42,121 nt of DNA from JADGAU01 sp045047105. GTDB lineage: Bacteria > Pseudomonadota > Gammaproteobacteria > GRL18. How positions within the stretch are numbered: position 1 is the stretch's first letter; each line of letters opens with the position of its first letter. Made by a program: the position numbers and the translations under genes. The notes under the pieces are model-generated. The model did no database searches. It was not told the DNA's origin and saw only the letters and a list, made by a program, of their open reading frames with translations. The stretch is taken from contig JASFYQ010000153.1 in the NCBI GenBank assembly GCA_045047105.1, positions 1 to 42,121 of the forward strand, given 5' to 3'. Shown piece after piece: positions 34,807 to 42,121 of this stretch.

Positions 34807-35308
34807 AAAAAACAGACATCATGGAAGAATTAATACCATAATTGGTCAAGCAACCAAGATTTATGGTGATATTGATTTTTCTGGAGGTTTGCATATTGAT
34901 GGGCATATTATTGGCAATATTATCTCTACAAAAGATGATAATGCCAGTATGACCATTAGTGAACATGGTCTGGTAGAAGGTGAAATACATATTCCAAATA
35001 TTATTGTTAACGGTACAGTGGAAGGAAATATTTACTCATCCAATCATCTGGAATTAGTTAAAAAAGCACGAATTCACGGCAATGTCTATTACAATATTAT
35101 TGAAATAGCGGTTGGTGCAGAGATTAATGGTAACCTGGAACATGGTGAAATTGCGATAGAAGAATATGATGATCAACAGGCCCTATTTTTAGATAAAGCA
35201 GCCGAGGATTTAAAATTGCAAGCGGATCAATCAACGGAGCAAACGGGTGCTGATAATATTGAGCAAGCAGCTAAATCAGTGCCTGATCCAACTATTGAAA
35301 AGAACTAG
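34793..35308 (+). CDS. Bactofilin family cytoskeletal protein
   Basis: The 171-residue protein has a central right-handed beta-helix typical of bactofilins (DUF583): regular repeats with glycine and hydrophobic positions (GDIDFSGGLHIDGHIIGNI, HGLVEGEIHIPNIIVNGTVEGNI, KKARIHGNVYY). It is flanked by a basic N-terminal tail and an acidic Glu/Gln-rich C-terminus. Family knowledge: bactofilins polymerise without nucleotide and serve as scaffolds for peptidoglycan enzymes, stalks or shape. It overlaps the DUF6776-like gene by 14 bases, and a strong terminator follows 60 bases after the stop. Confidence 0.93.
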   Translation: MWGNKKNRHHGRINTIIGQATKIYGDIDFSGGLHIDGHIIGNIISTKDDNASMTISEHGLVEGEIHIPNIIVNGTVEGNIYSSNHLELVKKARIHGNVYYNIIEIAVGAEINGNLEHGEIAIEEYDDQQALFLDKAAEDLKLQADQSTEQTGADNIEQAAKSVPDPTIEKN

Positions 35309-35368
35309 GATTTAAAAAAATAAATATTGGGCTTAAAGTTAAAATATTTAATCTCTCCCCTTAAGTTA

Positions 35369-35404
35369 TTCCAGAATAAAGCCTTTATTCTGGAAAGATT
35401 TTTT
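35369..35404 (+). terminator. Rho-independent terminator after bactofilin
   Basis: TTCCAGAATAAA (35369-35380) pairs perfectly with TTTATTCTGGAA (35384-35395) around a 3-base loop, followed by a run of six T at 35399-35404. It separates the argC-bactofilin transcript from the hydrogenase operon. The dyad is symmetric and could also work on the other strand. Confidence 0.85.
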
Positions 35405-35492
35405 AGTCAAATGCATGAGTATCATATACTTCCCCTTACCCCATTTTATTAACACTGGTAAATTCCACAGCCGGATGTAACTTTAGTTTACA

Positions 35493-35508
35493 CACTTTTG
35501 TAAAAGTG
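35493..35508. promoter_or_regulatory. Palindrome upstream of the sigma54 promoter, candidate activator site
   Basis: CACTTTT-GT-AAAAGTG is a perfect 7-bp dyad centred about 113 bases upstream of the expected transcription start. This is the usual distance for a NtrC-family activator such as HoxA/HupR. No binding consensus is proven for it. Confidence 0.45.
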
Positions 35509-35586
35509 AAAACTATCCAGCCATTCCCATTTATAAAATATTTAGATATTTCTCTTAATTTATTGAATTTTAAGAAAAAATTTGTG

Positions 35587-35602
35587 TGGCATGTTAGTTG
35601 CT
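35587..35602 (+). promoter_or_regulatory. Sigma54 (-24/-12) promoter of the hydrogenase operon
   Basis: TGGCAT-GTTAG-TTGCT matches the RpoN consensus TGGCAC-N5-TTGCW with one difference and exact spacing between the GG (35588-35589) and GC (35600-35601) dinucleotides. Transcription would start near 35613, about 52 bases before the small-subunit ATG. Hydrogenase operons in several proteobacteria are known to use RpoN. Confidence 0.75.
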
Positions 35603-35664
35603 TTTAGTTATTCCTAATCTAAGGCCTAAAACCAGGGCCTAATTTGTTAACTGGAGGAAAACTG

Positions 35665-36780
35665 ATGGCGGAAATTGAATTCGACTTTTCAGCTGTAGAA
35701 AATCGATTGGGTGTTTCAAGAAGAACCTTCCTGAAATTTTGTACTGGTGTTGCAGCTTCACTTGGTCTATCAACCAGTTCGGCGATGGTGATGGCTAAAG
35801 CCGTAGCGGATCCTAAAAAACGTCCTCCTGTTATCTGGTTACATGGTCAGGAATGTACCGGCCCGACAGAGGCCTTGTTACGTTCAGAACAACCTTCTCT
35901 GGAACACCTGATTCTGGATCTTATCTCCCTGGATTATCACCAGACATTGGATGCGGGTGCTGGACATCAGGTTGAAGAAATTAAGAAAAAATCCATGAGG
36001 GACAACAAAGGCAAATATCTATTAGTAATAGAAGGCGCTATTCCAATTAAAGATAGAGGAATTTACTGCAAAATTGCAGGTGAAACCATGTTGGACTTAA
36101 CCCATGAAGCCGCAGAAAATGCAGCTGCGATTGTAGCTTATGGTTCTTGTGCAAGTTGGGGAGGAGTGCAATCTGCATCACCTAATCCAACTGGAGCTAC
36201 AGGTGCACCACAGGTACTTAAAGATAAAACCGTAGTCACCATTCCTGGTTGTCCACCCAATCCTGCCAATTTTATTGGCACAATATTGTATTTTATTACC
36301 TATGGAAAATTACCCCCTATTGATGAAAAAGGGCGTCCCAAATGGGCCTATGGTCGATTAATACACGAAAACTGTTATCGCCGTCCACACTTTGATGCAG
36401 GTCGATTTGCCCATGAGTTTGGTGATGAAGGGCATAAAAAAGGTTATTGCCTATACAAAATGGGTTGTAAGGGCCCTGAAACCTATAACAACTGCCCCAG
36501 TCTTGAATACAACAATGTTGGTGGTGGCGTCTGGCCTATTGGCGTGGGTCACCCCTGTTTTGGCTGTTCTGAAAAAGGTGTGGGTTTTGAGAAAGCATTA
36601 TTTAGTCTGGCAGATGTGAAAACACATACTCCTCCGAATATGTTCCCGGAAATTGGCGATCGGGCAGATGCAAGTGGTATGACAGCAGGTGCTGCTGCAC
36701 TTGCAGGAGCAGCTGTTGGTGCGGTGGTAGGTGCTACAGCTATGGGAGCTAAAAAATTGGATGAAAAAGAAGACCAATAG
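35665..36780 (+). CDS. hybO: [NiFe] hydrogenase small subunit, group 1c (HybO-like), with altered proximal-cluster motif
   Basis: This is the electron-transfer subunit of a periplasm-facing uptake hydrogenase. The ATG at 35665 has GGAGG seven bases upstream; a TTG at 35644 would include the ribosome site. The 371-residue protein starts with a Tat signal (SRRTFLKF, 18-25) and ends with an Ala/Gly-rich membrane helix, as in HybO. Distal- and medial-cluster ligands are all present (LIHENC, GYCLYKMGC, NNCPS, HPCFGC). For the proximal cluster, GSCASWGG and IPGCPPNP are intact, but the first motif, normally ECTGC, reads ECTGP: Cys64 is kept and Pro67 (codon CCG) replaces the second cysteine. This leaves three standard cysteine ligands. 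The rest is close to E. coli HybO. Confidence 0.95.
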   Translation: MAEIEFDFSAVENRLGVSRRTFLKFCTGVAASLGLSTSSAMVMAKAVADPKKRPPVIWLHGQECTGPTEALLRSEQPSLEHLILDLISLDYHQTLDAGAGHQVEEIKKKSMRDNKGKYLLVIEGAIPIKDRGIYCKIAGETMLDLTHEAAENAAAIVAYGSCASWGGVQSASPNPTGATGAPQVLKDKTVVTIPGCPPNPANFIGTILYFITYGKLPPIDEKGRPKWAYGRLIHENCYRRPHFDAGRFAHEFGDEGHKKGYCLYKMGCKGPETYNNCPSLEYNNVGGGVWPIGVGHPCFGCSEKGVGFEKALFSLADVKTHTPPNMFPEIGDRADASGMTAGAAALAGAAVGAVVGATAMGAKKLDEKEDQ

Positions 36781-36795
36781 CATAACGAGGGCATT

Positions 36796-37776
36796 ATGAA
36801 ACGTAGAGATTTTCTAAAAGCTACAATTGCAGGTACTGCCGCTACGGTATGTACCGCTGCTGAGGCTAGACCCAATCTTGAACCTGCTGAAAATGCAGTG
36901 GGCATGTTATTTGATTCTACCTTATGTATTGGTTGTAAAGCCTGTGTAGCAAAATGTAAGGAGGTAAATGAAATGCCTCCCACTATCGAAGGTAACAAAA
37001 AAGCCTGGGACTCAGCGCGCGATCTCTCTGGTGAAACTTTAAATGTTATCAAAGTATATAAAAATGGCACCGCTGAGACCAAGGACTCAGAAATTGATGG
37101 TTTCTGTTTTGAAAAACGCAGCTGTATGCATTGTGTGGATCCGGGCTGTGTATCAGCATGCCCCTGTACTGCAATGCGACGGAATCCCAAAACAGGCATT
37201 GTGACCCATCATCCGGATGTATGTATTGGTTGCCGTAATTGCATGGTTGCCTGTCCTTATAATGTACCTCAATTTGAGTACAATAAATTATTTGGCCAGA
37301 TCCACAAATGCCAGATGTGTAATCAACAAGGGGTTGAACGTATAGACAATGGTTTGATGACTGGCTGTGCAGAAGTTTGCCCCACCGGTGCAACTTTATT
37401 TGGCCCACGTAAAGACTTATTAGCCGAAGCCAAGCGTCGCATGCAGCTTAAACCGGGTGAAGTATATAATTACCCGCGTGGCGATGTGAGTAAACCCGAT
37501 AGTTTCCATGAGAAGCAGGTAGCAACCTATAAGCAGCATGTCTGGGGTGAAAAAGAAGCCGGTGGAACCAATGTCATGCATATCTCATCCGTCTCGTTTG
37601 ATAAGCTGGGAATGCCTCCGCTAGGGGAGCGTTCTGCATCATCCGTCTCCGAAACAGTGCAACATTCTATATACGGTTTTATGGCCTTGCCAGTAATGGC
37701 TCTGGCAGGACTCAATTTTGTAGTCCATCGTAATACCGAAAAAGATAGAAAAGAACACGATGGGGGTGAATCATGA
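36796..37776 (+). CDS. hybA: Hydrogenase iron-sulfur subunit HybA
   Basis: This periplasmic ferredoxin-like protein passes electrons from the small subunit to the membrane quinone reductase. The 326-residue length is close to HybA. It begins with a Tat motif (MKRRDFLKA). Four cysteine groups follow: CIGCKACVAKC, CMHCVDPGCVSAC, CIGCRNCMVAC and CQMC...CAEVC. These supply sixteen ligands for four [4Fe-4S] clusters. A C-terminal hydrophobic helix (YGFMALPVMALAGLNFVV) should anchor it in the membrane. The gene starts 15 bases after the small-subunit stop with a GAGG ribosome site, and its stop overlaps the next start by 4 bases (ATGA). Confidence 0.94.
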   Translation: MKRRDFLKATIAGTAATVCTAAEARPNLEPAENAVGMLFDSTLCIGCKACVAKCKEVNEMPPTIEGNKKAWDSARDLSGETLNVIKVYKNGTAETKDSEIDGFCFEKRSCMHCVDPGCVSACPCTAMRRNPKTGIVTHHPDVCIGCRNCMVACPYNVPQFEYNKLFGQIHKCQMCNQQGVERIDNGLMTGCAEVCPTGATLFGPRKDLLAEAKRRMQLKPGEVYNYPRGDVSKPDSFHEKQVATYKQHVWGEKEAGGTNVMHISSVSFDKLGMPPLGERSASSVSETVQHSIYGFMALPVMALAGLNFVVHRNTEKDRKEHDGGES

Positions 37777-38912
37777 GTGCATATCAAGCATTAGGTGGAC
37801 GCATATTAACCAAGCCCTTTATGTTTCTCTTAGCTGTTTTTTTAATTAGCTGCATCTTTATTTTCCAGCGTTTTTATTATGGCATGGGAGAAGTCAGTAA
37901 CCTCAATGGTGGTTTTGCCTGGGGAATATGGGTTGTTTATGATGTGGTGGTAGGCACTGCATTTGCCTGTGGTGGTTATGCTCTGGCTCTGGCTGTTTAT
38001 GTCTTTAATAAAGGTAAGTATCATCCATTAATGCGTCCAGCAATATTAGCCAGTTTACTGGGTTATGCTCTGGGTGGATTTGGAGCCTTTTTTGATATGG
38101 GACGGTTCTGGCAGTTTTATGAGATCTTCTTACCCTGGAACTGGAATTTTAATTCAGTCATGTTAGAAGTAGGTTTATGTGTTGCAACCTATATTGTTAT
38201 TCTGGTGCTGGAGTTTGCACCCACCTTTCTGGATAAACTGGGTTTTAAAAAGCTGCATAAAATACTCAATAAAATGTTATTTTTCTTTATTGCATTAGGC
38301 GTGTTATTGCCTACTATGCACCAGTCATCTTTGGGCTCCTTGCTGATTGCAATGGGCCATAAGGTACATCCCTTATGGCAAACCATGCATATGCAACCCT
38401 TATTAGCCTTATTAACTGCTCTGATTATGGGCTTCTCAATTGTTATTTTTGAAGCATCAGCAACATCAGTTGGTTTTGCTCGCAAATCAGAATCAGCTCT
38501 GCTATCAGGCCTGGGTAAAATAATTATTGGCTTATTATCTGCCTTTATTGCCATTCGTTTATTGGTCTTAATTATTCAAGGAAAAATTGGATTAATTTTT
38601 GCTGGTGATTTTGGCTCGGTGATGTTTTTACTGGAAATGGTTTTATTTATTATCCCTTTGTATATTTTAATTTCGCCAAAGAATCGTAACCGAGGCAGCC
38701 AACTATTAATTGCTGCGGTATGTATGTTGTTTGCTGGTACCCTGTACCGCTTCGATGCATTCTTATTAACATTTAACCCAGGTCCCGGGTATAGTTATTT
38801 TCCATCAGCCCCTGAAATCATGGTTACTCTGGGCATTATCGCTCTGGAATTGATGGCATATCTAATCTTGGTCAAAACTCTGCCGGTATTGCATAGTGAA
38901 GAGCAAACATGA
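37773..38912 (+). CDS. hybB: Hydrogenase integral membrane subunit HybB (NrfD/PsrC family)
   Basis: The 379-residue protein has about ten hydrophobic helices, as in NrfD/PsrC-type quinone-interacting subunits. Conserved features include GGFAWGIWVVYDVVVGTAFACGGYALAL near the N-terminus and the MHQSSLGSL segment in the middle (LLPTMHQSSLGSLLIAM), which is close to the quinone site in the family. It contains no haem or cluster motif. It should transfer electrons from HybA to quinone. The gene overlaps hybA by the ATGA tetranucleotide and precedes the large subunit by 25 bases. Confidence 0.93.
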   Translation: MSAYQALGGRILTKPFMFLLAVFLISCIFIFQRFYYGMGEVSNLNGGFAWGIWVVYDVVVGTAFACGGYALALAVYVFNKGKYHPLMRPAILASLLGYALGGFGAFFDMGRFWQFYEIFLPWNWNFNSVMLEVGLCVATYIVILVLEFAPTFLDKLGFKKLHKILNKMLFFFIALGVLLPTMHQSSLGSLLIAMGHKVHPLWQTMHMQPLLALLTALIMGFSIVIFEASATSVGFARKSESALLSGLGKIIIGLLSAFIAIRLLVLIIQGKIGLIFAGDFGSVMFLLEMVLFIIPLYILISPKNRNRGSQLLIAAVCMLFAGTLYRFDAFLLTFNPGPGYSYFPSAPEIMVTLGIIALELMAYLILVKTLPVLHSEEQT

Positions 38913-38937
38913 ATATAATTTTTAAGGAGATTTAATA

Positions 38938-40641
38938 GTGACTACCCGTATTACAGTTGATCCTATTACCCGAATTGAAGGCCATCTTCGCATTGATGTA
39001 GAAGTGGATGATGGAAAAGTAACTAAAGCATGGTCATCAGGCCAGATGTGGCGAGGAATTGAACAAATTTTAATTGGTCGCGACCCACGTGAAGCCTGGA
39101 CTTATACTCAGCGTTTTTGTGGTGTATGTACCACGGTTCATGCTATATCCTCTGTTCGTGCAGTGGAAAATGCATTAAATCTGGAAGTGCCGGTAAATGC
39201 CCAATTAATCCGTAATATTATCCAGACAGCACATGCTATTCAGGATCATCTGGTGCATTTTTATCATCTTTCAGCTGTGGACTGGGTGGATGTAGTTTCA
39301 GCATTGGATGCCGATCCCGTTGCAGCTTCCAAGCTGGCAGAATCCTTATCCAGTTGGTCATTAAATGGCCCTCATGAAATGAAAGCAGTGCAACAGCGTT
39401 TAAAAACCTTTGTTGGCTCTGGTCAACTTGGCCCCTTTGCCAGTGGTTACTGGGGACACCCTGCTATGAAGTTGCCACCAGAAGTGAACCTGATAGCGGT
39501 TGCACATTATCTACAAGCTTTAGATGTGCAGAATTATGCCAATAAAATTGTAGCTATTCTGGGAGGCAAAAGCCCTCATATTCAAAATGTAGCGGTGGGT
39601 GGTGTAAGTAATTCTATTGGTCATGATGCTCCATCGGTATTAAATATTGAGCGTTTAATGTTGGTTAAAAGTTTTATTGATAAATTAGAGCCTTTTATTA
39701 AATCAGCCTATTTATCCGATGTTCCTGCTATTGGTGCATTCTATCTGGACTGGACAAAAATTGGTGGAGGAGTAAATAATTACCTCTCTGTTCCTGATTG
39801 CCCACAAGACAGCAAGGGTACACAATTTGACCTGCCTGGTGGTTATCTGGCTAATGCAGATTTTTCAACATTTAAACCTATTACTACCTTTCATGATGAG
39901 TATTTCCGTAAAGGTGTTGCAGAAAGCTCTAAACATGCCTGGTACAAGGGGGATGCGGCTCTACATCCATGGGATGGTGAAACTGAAGCGGAATACACTG
40001 ATTTTCAGGATGAAGGTCAGTATTCATGGGTTAAAGCGCCTACTTTTTATGGTCAGCGTGCCGAAGTAGGGCCTTTGGCTGATGTTTTAGTTGGTGTTGC
40101 TACTAAGCACAAAGGTTATGCCAAATACCTGGATCAGGCTATGGGAACTATTAAAGCTGTATCCAAGAACCCCGATATCCCCTTATCTGCATTACATTCG
40201 ACCATTGGTCGTCATGCCGCACGTGCAGTACGATGTGCAGTTATGATAGATACCCTCAAAGAGCAATGGCAAAAGTTGATGGATAATATTGCCACAGGTG
40301 ATGTAGATACTTTTAATTCCCCGGTTTTTCCAAAAGGAGAAATCAGAGGGGTTGGTTTCCACCAGGCTCCACGTGGAGCTTTATCTCACTGGGTAGTCAT
40401 TGAAGATGCAAAAATTAAAAACTATCAGGCCGTAGTTCCCAGTACCTGGAATGCCGGCCCACGTGATGCAGATGGCCAGATTGGCCCCTATGAGGCATCC
40501 TTGCTGGACAATCCGGTAGCCGATCCAGAACGTCCCTTAGAAGTACTAAGAACGGTACACTCTTTTGACCCCTGCATTGCCTGTGCTATCCACATGGTAG
40601 ATACCGAGCAGAAGGAAATTATTAAAGTTCAGGCTTTATAA
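38938..40641 (+). CDS. hybC: [NiFe] hydrogenase large subunit (HybC)
   Basis: This is the catalytic subunit holding the Ni-Fe(CN)2CO centre. The 567-residue protein equals E. coli HybC in length and ligand numbering: RFCGVC gives Cys61 and Cys64, and DPCIACAIH gives Cys546 and Cys549, with His552 before the cleavage point. The 15-residue C-terminal peptide after His552 should be removed by the HybD protease encoded next. The N-terminal RITVDPITRIEGHLRID is standard. The start codon is GTG with AAGGAGA seven bases upstream. There is no signal peptide, as expected for a subunit co-exported with the Tat-signal-bearing small subunit. Confidence 0.97.
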   Translation: MTTRITVDPITRIEGHLRIDVEVDDGKVTKAWSSGQMWRGIEQILIGRDPREAWTYTQRFCGVCTTVHAISSVRAVENALNLEVPVNAQLIRNIIQTAHAIQDHLVHFYHLSAVDWVDVVSALDADPVAASKLAESLSSWSLNGPHEMKAVQQRLKTFVGSGQLGPFASGYWGHPAMKLPPEVNLIAVAHYLQALDVQNYANKIVAILGGKSPHIQNVAVGGVSNSIGHDAPSVLNIERLMLVKSFIDKLEPFIKSAYLSDVPAIGAFYLDWTKIGGGVNNYLSVPDCPQDSKGTQFDLPGGYLANADFSTFKPITTFHDEYFRKGVAESSKHAWYKGDAALHPWDGETEAEYTDFQDEGQYSWVKAPTFYGQRAEVGPLADVLVGVATKHKGYAKYLDQAMGTIKAVSKNPDIPLSALHSTIGRHAARAVRCAVMIDTLKEQWQKLMDNIATGDVDTFNSPVFPKGEIRGVGFHQAPRGALSHWVVIEDAKIKNYQAVVPSTWNAGPRDADGQIGPYEASLLDNPVADPERPLEVLRTVHSFDPCIACAIHMVDTEQKEIIKVQAL

Positions 40642-40663
40642 TTATTATTGGAGATGACAATAA

Positions 40664-41215
40664 ATGGCTAATACAGCAAAAAAAGTGCTAATCATCGGCA
40701 TGGGTAATGTACTTATGCAGGATGAGGGAGTAGGGGTTCGAGCGATTGAAGAGTTGGAAAGTAACTATATTATCCCTGAACAGCTGACTCTTATGGATGG
40801 TGGTACAACAGGAATAGAATTGTTTGAGCCAATTCGTAATTGCGACCAATTGCTAGTGGCAGATGCGATTAATACCGGAGCACCATATGGCTCTCTGGTA
40901 CGTATTGCCAATAAAGAGATTCCGGCATTTTTTCAGACCAAACTTTCTAATCATCAATTAGGTTTATCAGACCTTCTGGCTTTATTAACTCTTAAGGCAG
41001 AGGTACCCGAACATGTTGCAATTATCGGCATGGTTCCGCATTGCCTTGAAAATAAACTAGGGCTAACGGAAGAAGCAGAAGCAGGTCTTGAAGCTATGGT
41101 TGAGATGTTAATTCTGGAATTATCCGATTTAGGCATTGATCTGCAAAGACGTGAAGTTTGCATAATTGGTCACTGGCGTAAAGAAGCTGTACTGGAAGCT
41201 GCTGCATGTGCGTAG
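40664..41215 (+). CDS. hybD: Hydrogenase maturation endopeptidase HybD
   Basis: This cytosolic nickel-dependent protease trims the C-terminus of the large subunit once nickel is inserted. The 183-residue protein has GMGNVLMQDEGVG at the N-terminus and the three metal-ligand positions Glu21 (DEGVG), Asp67 (VADAINTG) and His97 (LSNHQLG), equivalent to Glu16, Asp62 and His93 in E. coli HybD. The C-terminus overlaps the hypC/hybG start by 10 bases. GGAGATGA precedes the ATG. Its cognate substrate is very likely the HybC encoded immediately upstream. Confidence 0.94.
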   Translation: MANTAKKVLIIGMGNVLMQDEGVGVRAIEELESNYIIPEQLTLMDGGTTGIELFEPIRNCDQLLVADAINTGAPYGSLVRIANKEIPAFFQTKLSNHQLGLSDLLALLTLKAEVPEHVAIIGMVPHCLENKLGLTEEAEAGLEAMVEMLILELSDLGIDLQRREVCIIGHWRKEAVLEAAACA

Positions 41216-41481
41216 GTATCCCCGTTCAGACCACTGAAAGTGGTGAATTTATGGTATTGTGCCGAGGTCGTTCAGGTGAGGTCACTATTAATATGATGCT
41301 AATTGGTGAACAGCCTGCAGGCACCTGGGTACTTAATTTTCTTGGCCTGGCACGAGAGGTGTTAAGTGAGCAGGATGCAATTAATATAAATAAGGCATTA
41401 GATGGATTGGGCGCAATTATGGCAGGTGATAATAATATCGATGTGGATCACTATTTTCCAGGAATGGGAGAAAGCAAATGA
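41206..41481 (+). CDS. hybG: HypC/HybG family hydrogenase assembly chaperone
   Basis: The 91-residue protein starts MCVGIPVQ; the N-terminal Cys2 and the MC(G/V)IP motif define HypC-family chaperones. These deliver the Fe(CN)2CO unit with HypD and hold the large-subunit precursor. In a hyb-type operon the family member is called HybG; the sequence cannot separate HypC from HybG. It overlaps hybD by 10 bases and hybE by 4 bases, so all three are translationally coupled. The partners HypD, HypE, HypF, HypA and HypB are not in this window. Confidence 0.92.
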   Translation: MCVGIPVQTTESGEFMVLCRGRSGEVTINMMLIGEQPAGTWVLNFLGLAREVLSEQDAININKALDGLGAIMAGDNNIDVDHYFPGMGESK

Positions 41482-42086
41482 AACAGCCAGCTCTTATAGC
41501 AGAGCAATTGGAGGCAAGTTTTAATCATATCCATTTGCAGCAAATGCAGGGTATTCCCATTTTAAACCCACTTATCAAAGTGCAAGCTCTGGGTTTTCAA
41601 GAGTATCAGGGCAGAATAATCGGGATTATTATCACTCCGTGGTTAATGAATGTAGTTATGTTGCCAAAGGATAATGAAGATTGGAGGCAGTACCAGATTG
41701 GTCATAAAATTCCACATGAATTCCCTTCAAATCAATATAAGTTTATGGTCAATGAAATAGAGGATATTGGTTATTGCCAGACTTATTCTATTTATTCTCC
41801 TATGAATGAGTTTGCTAATCATGAGCATGCTTTATCTGCTGCACAAAGTTTTATAGATACTATGATGGTGGAGCGAGATCCACGGCTTGAGCAACCTGAC
41901 GAAGAGCTTTTTGGGCGAATTTTACGTGGTGAAGAGCAGCCAGAGTTAACTATGGAAGAACTAGCCATTTTAGAAAATAATGGTGAGACAATTGTTCCAA
42001 TAGAGACTACAATAGTGCAGGTTAATGTGGAGAAAAAATTATCACGCAGAGATCTTATACGTGGTAACTTTATGACAAATAGCTAA
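41478..42086 (+). CDS. hybE: Hydrogenase Tat-proofreading chaperone HybE, with C-terminal extension
   Basis: The first ~150 residues match HybE/HupJ chaperones (IPILNPLIKVQALGFQ, GIIITPWLMNVVMLP). In E. coli this protein binds the Tat signal of HybO and delays export until the enzyme is assembled. This copy has 202 residues against about 160 in E. coli. The extra acidic tail ends in SRRDLIRG (189-196), which resembles a twin-arginine motif. The start lies in the ATGA overlap with the HypC/HybG gene. It is the last gene visible; 35 bases remain, and the operon may continue outside the window. Confidence 0.92.
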   Translation: MKQPALIAEQLEASFNHIHLQQMQGIPILNPLIKVQALGFQEYQGRIIGIIITPWLMNVVMLPKDNEDWRQYQIGHKIPHEFPSNQYKFMVNEIEDIGYCQTYSIYSPMNEFANHEHALSAAQSFIDTMMVERDPRLEQPDEELFGRILRGEEQPELTMEELAILENNGETIVPIETTIVQVNVEKKLSRRDLIRGNFMTNS

Positions 42087-42121
42087 ATCACTATTTGCTG
42101 GACTCAATTACTGGGCTCAAA

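Larger units (their letters stand above)
35309..35664 (+). other. 356-base intergenic region before the hydrogenase operon
   Basis: The region holds, in order, the terminator for the upstream operon (35369-35404), a perfect dyad in the position of an enhancer (35493-35508), a -24/-12 sigma54 promoter (35587-35602) and a 5' leader of about 50 bases ending in a GGAGG ribosome site. No open frame of note lies in it. Confidence 0.7.

Noticed and set aside
36549..37199. A 216-codon open frame antisense to the hydrogenase small subunit and hybA genes
   Set aside because: It lies fully opposite well-supported conserved genes, resembles no protein family, and its composition is explained by the codons of the sense strand.

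Overview
The window is 42 kb of AT-rich, gene-dense DNA with no RNA genes, CRISPR array, phage or full insertion sequence that I could see. Gene content and order point to a free-living or facultative gammaproteobacterium. The run radC / coaBC / dut / algC-like / argB and the run argC / DUF6776-like / bactofilin are arranged as in Pseudomonas and relatives. The genus cannot be fixed from sequence alone. A TtrS/ThsS-like sensor and an uptake hydrogenase would fit a sulfur- and hydrogen-using marine or sediment organism, but that is inference.

Layout. 1-2088: end of a KefG/KefF-like flavoprotein and its partner K+/H+ antiporter. 2145-3984 (minus): AIM24-family and TerB/DUF533-type proteins, the latter with a 24-bp tandem repeat. 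4149-10014 (minus): a tight three-gene signalling operon (periplasmic ModA-like binding lipoprotein, 1322-residue hybrid histidine kinase, HD-GYP response regulator) behind a good sigma70 promoter. 10137-14309: dusA (TTG start) and slt from overlapping divergent promoters, then an AI-2E family permease. 14317-20053 (minus): apaG, argB, a membrane-anchored AlgC-like protein, dut, coaBC. 20255-24139: radC, then a TtrS/TtrR-like two-component system and a convergent small cytochrome c. 24443-28825: five exported proteins or lipoproteins, including LpoB-like, COG3014-like and DUF1425/YcfL-like proteins. 28831-28957: a palindromic MITE-like element directly in front of a caspase-SUMF1 fusion gene. 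31260-33991: small membrane protein, CLC transporter, argC. 34027-35308: DUF6776-like and bactofilin, closed by a strong terminator. 35587-42086: a sigma54 promoter and a seven-gene group-1c (Hyb-type) [NiFe] hydrogenase operon in the order small subunit, HybA, HybB, large subunit, HybD, HypC/HybG, HybE.

How it works together. The hydrogenase operon encodes a Tat-exported small subunit, a four-cluster ferredoxin, a quinone-reactive membrane protein, the catalytic subunit and dedicated maturation factors. It should feed electrons from H2 to the quinone pool on activation by a NtrC-type regulator not in the window. The hypABDEF functions must be elsewhere. The two sensory systems each couple a binding-protein fold to a kinase: in one the binding protein is a separate gene, in the other it is fused to the kinase.

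The most unusual observations are: an AlgC homologue whose catalytic serine and two of three metal-binding aspartates are replaced; a hydrogenase small subunit whose second proximal-cluster cysteine is proline; a CLC protein with glycine at the gating-glutamate position; a caspase-SUMF1 protein next to a cell-envelope lipoprotein cluster with a mobile-looking palindrome at its start codon; and a binding protein / hybrid kinase / c-di-GMP phosphodiesterase operon.
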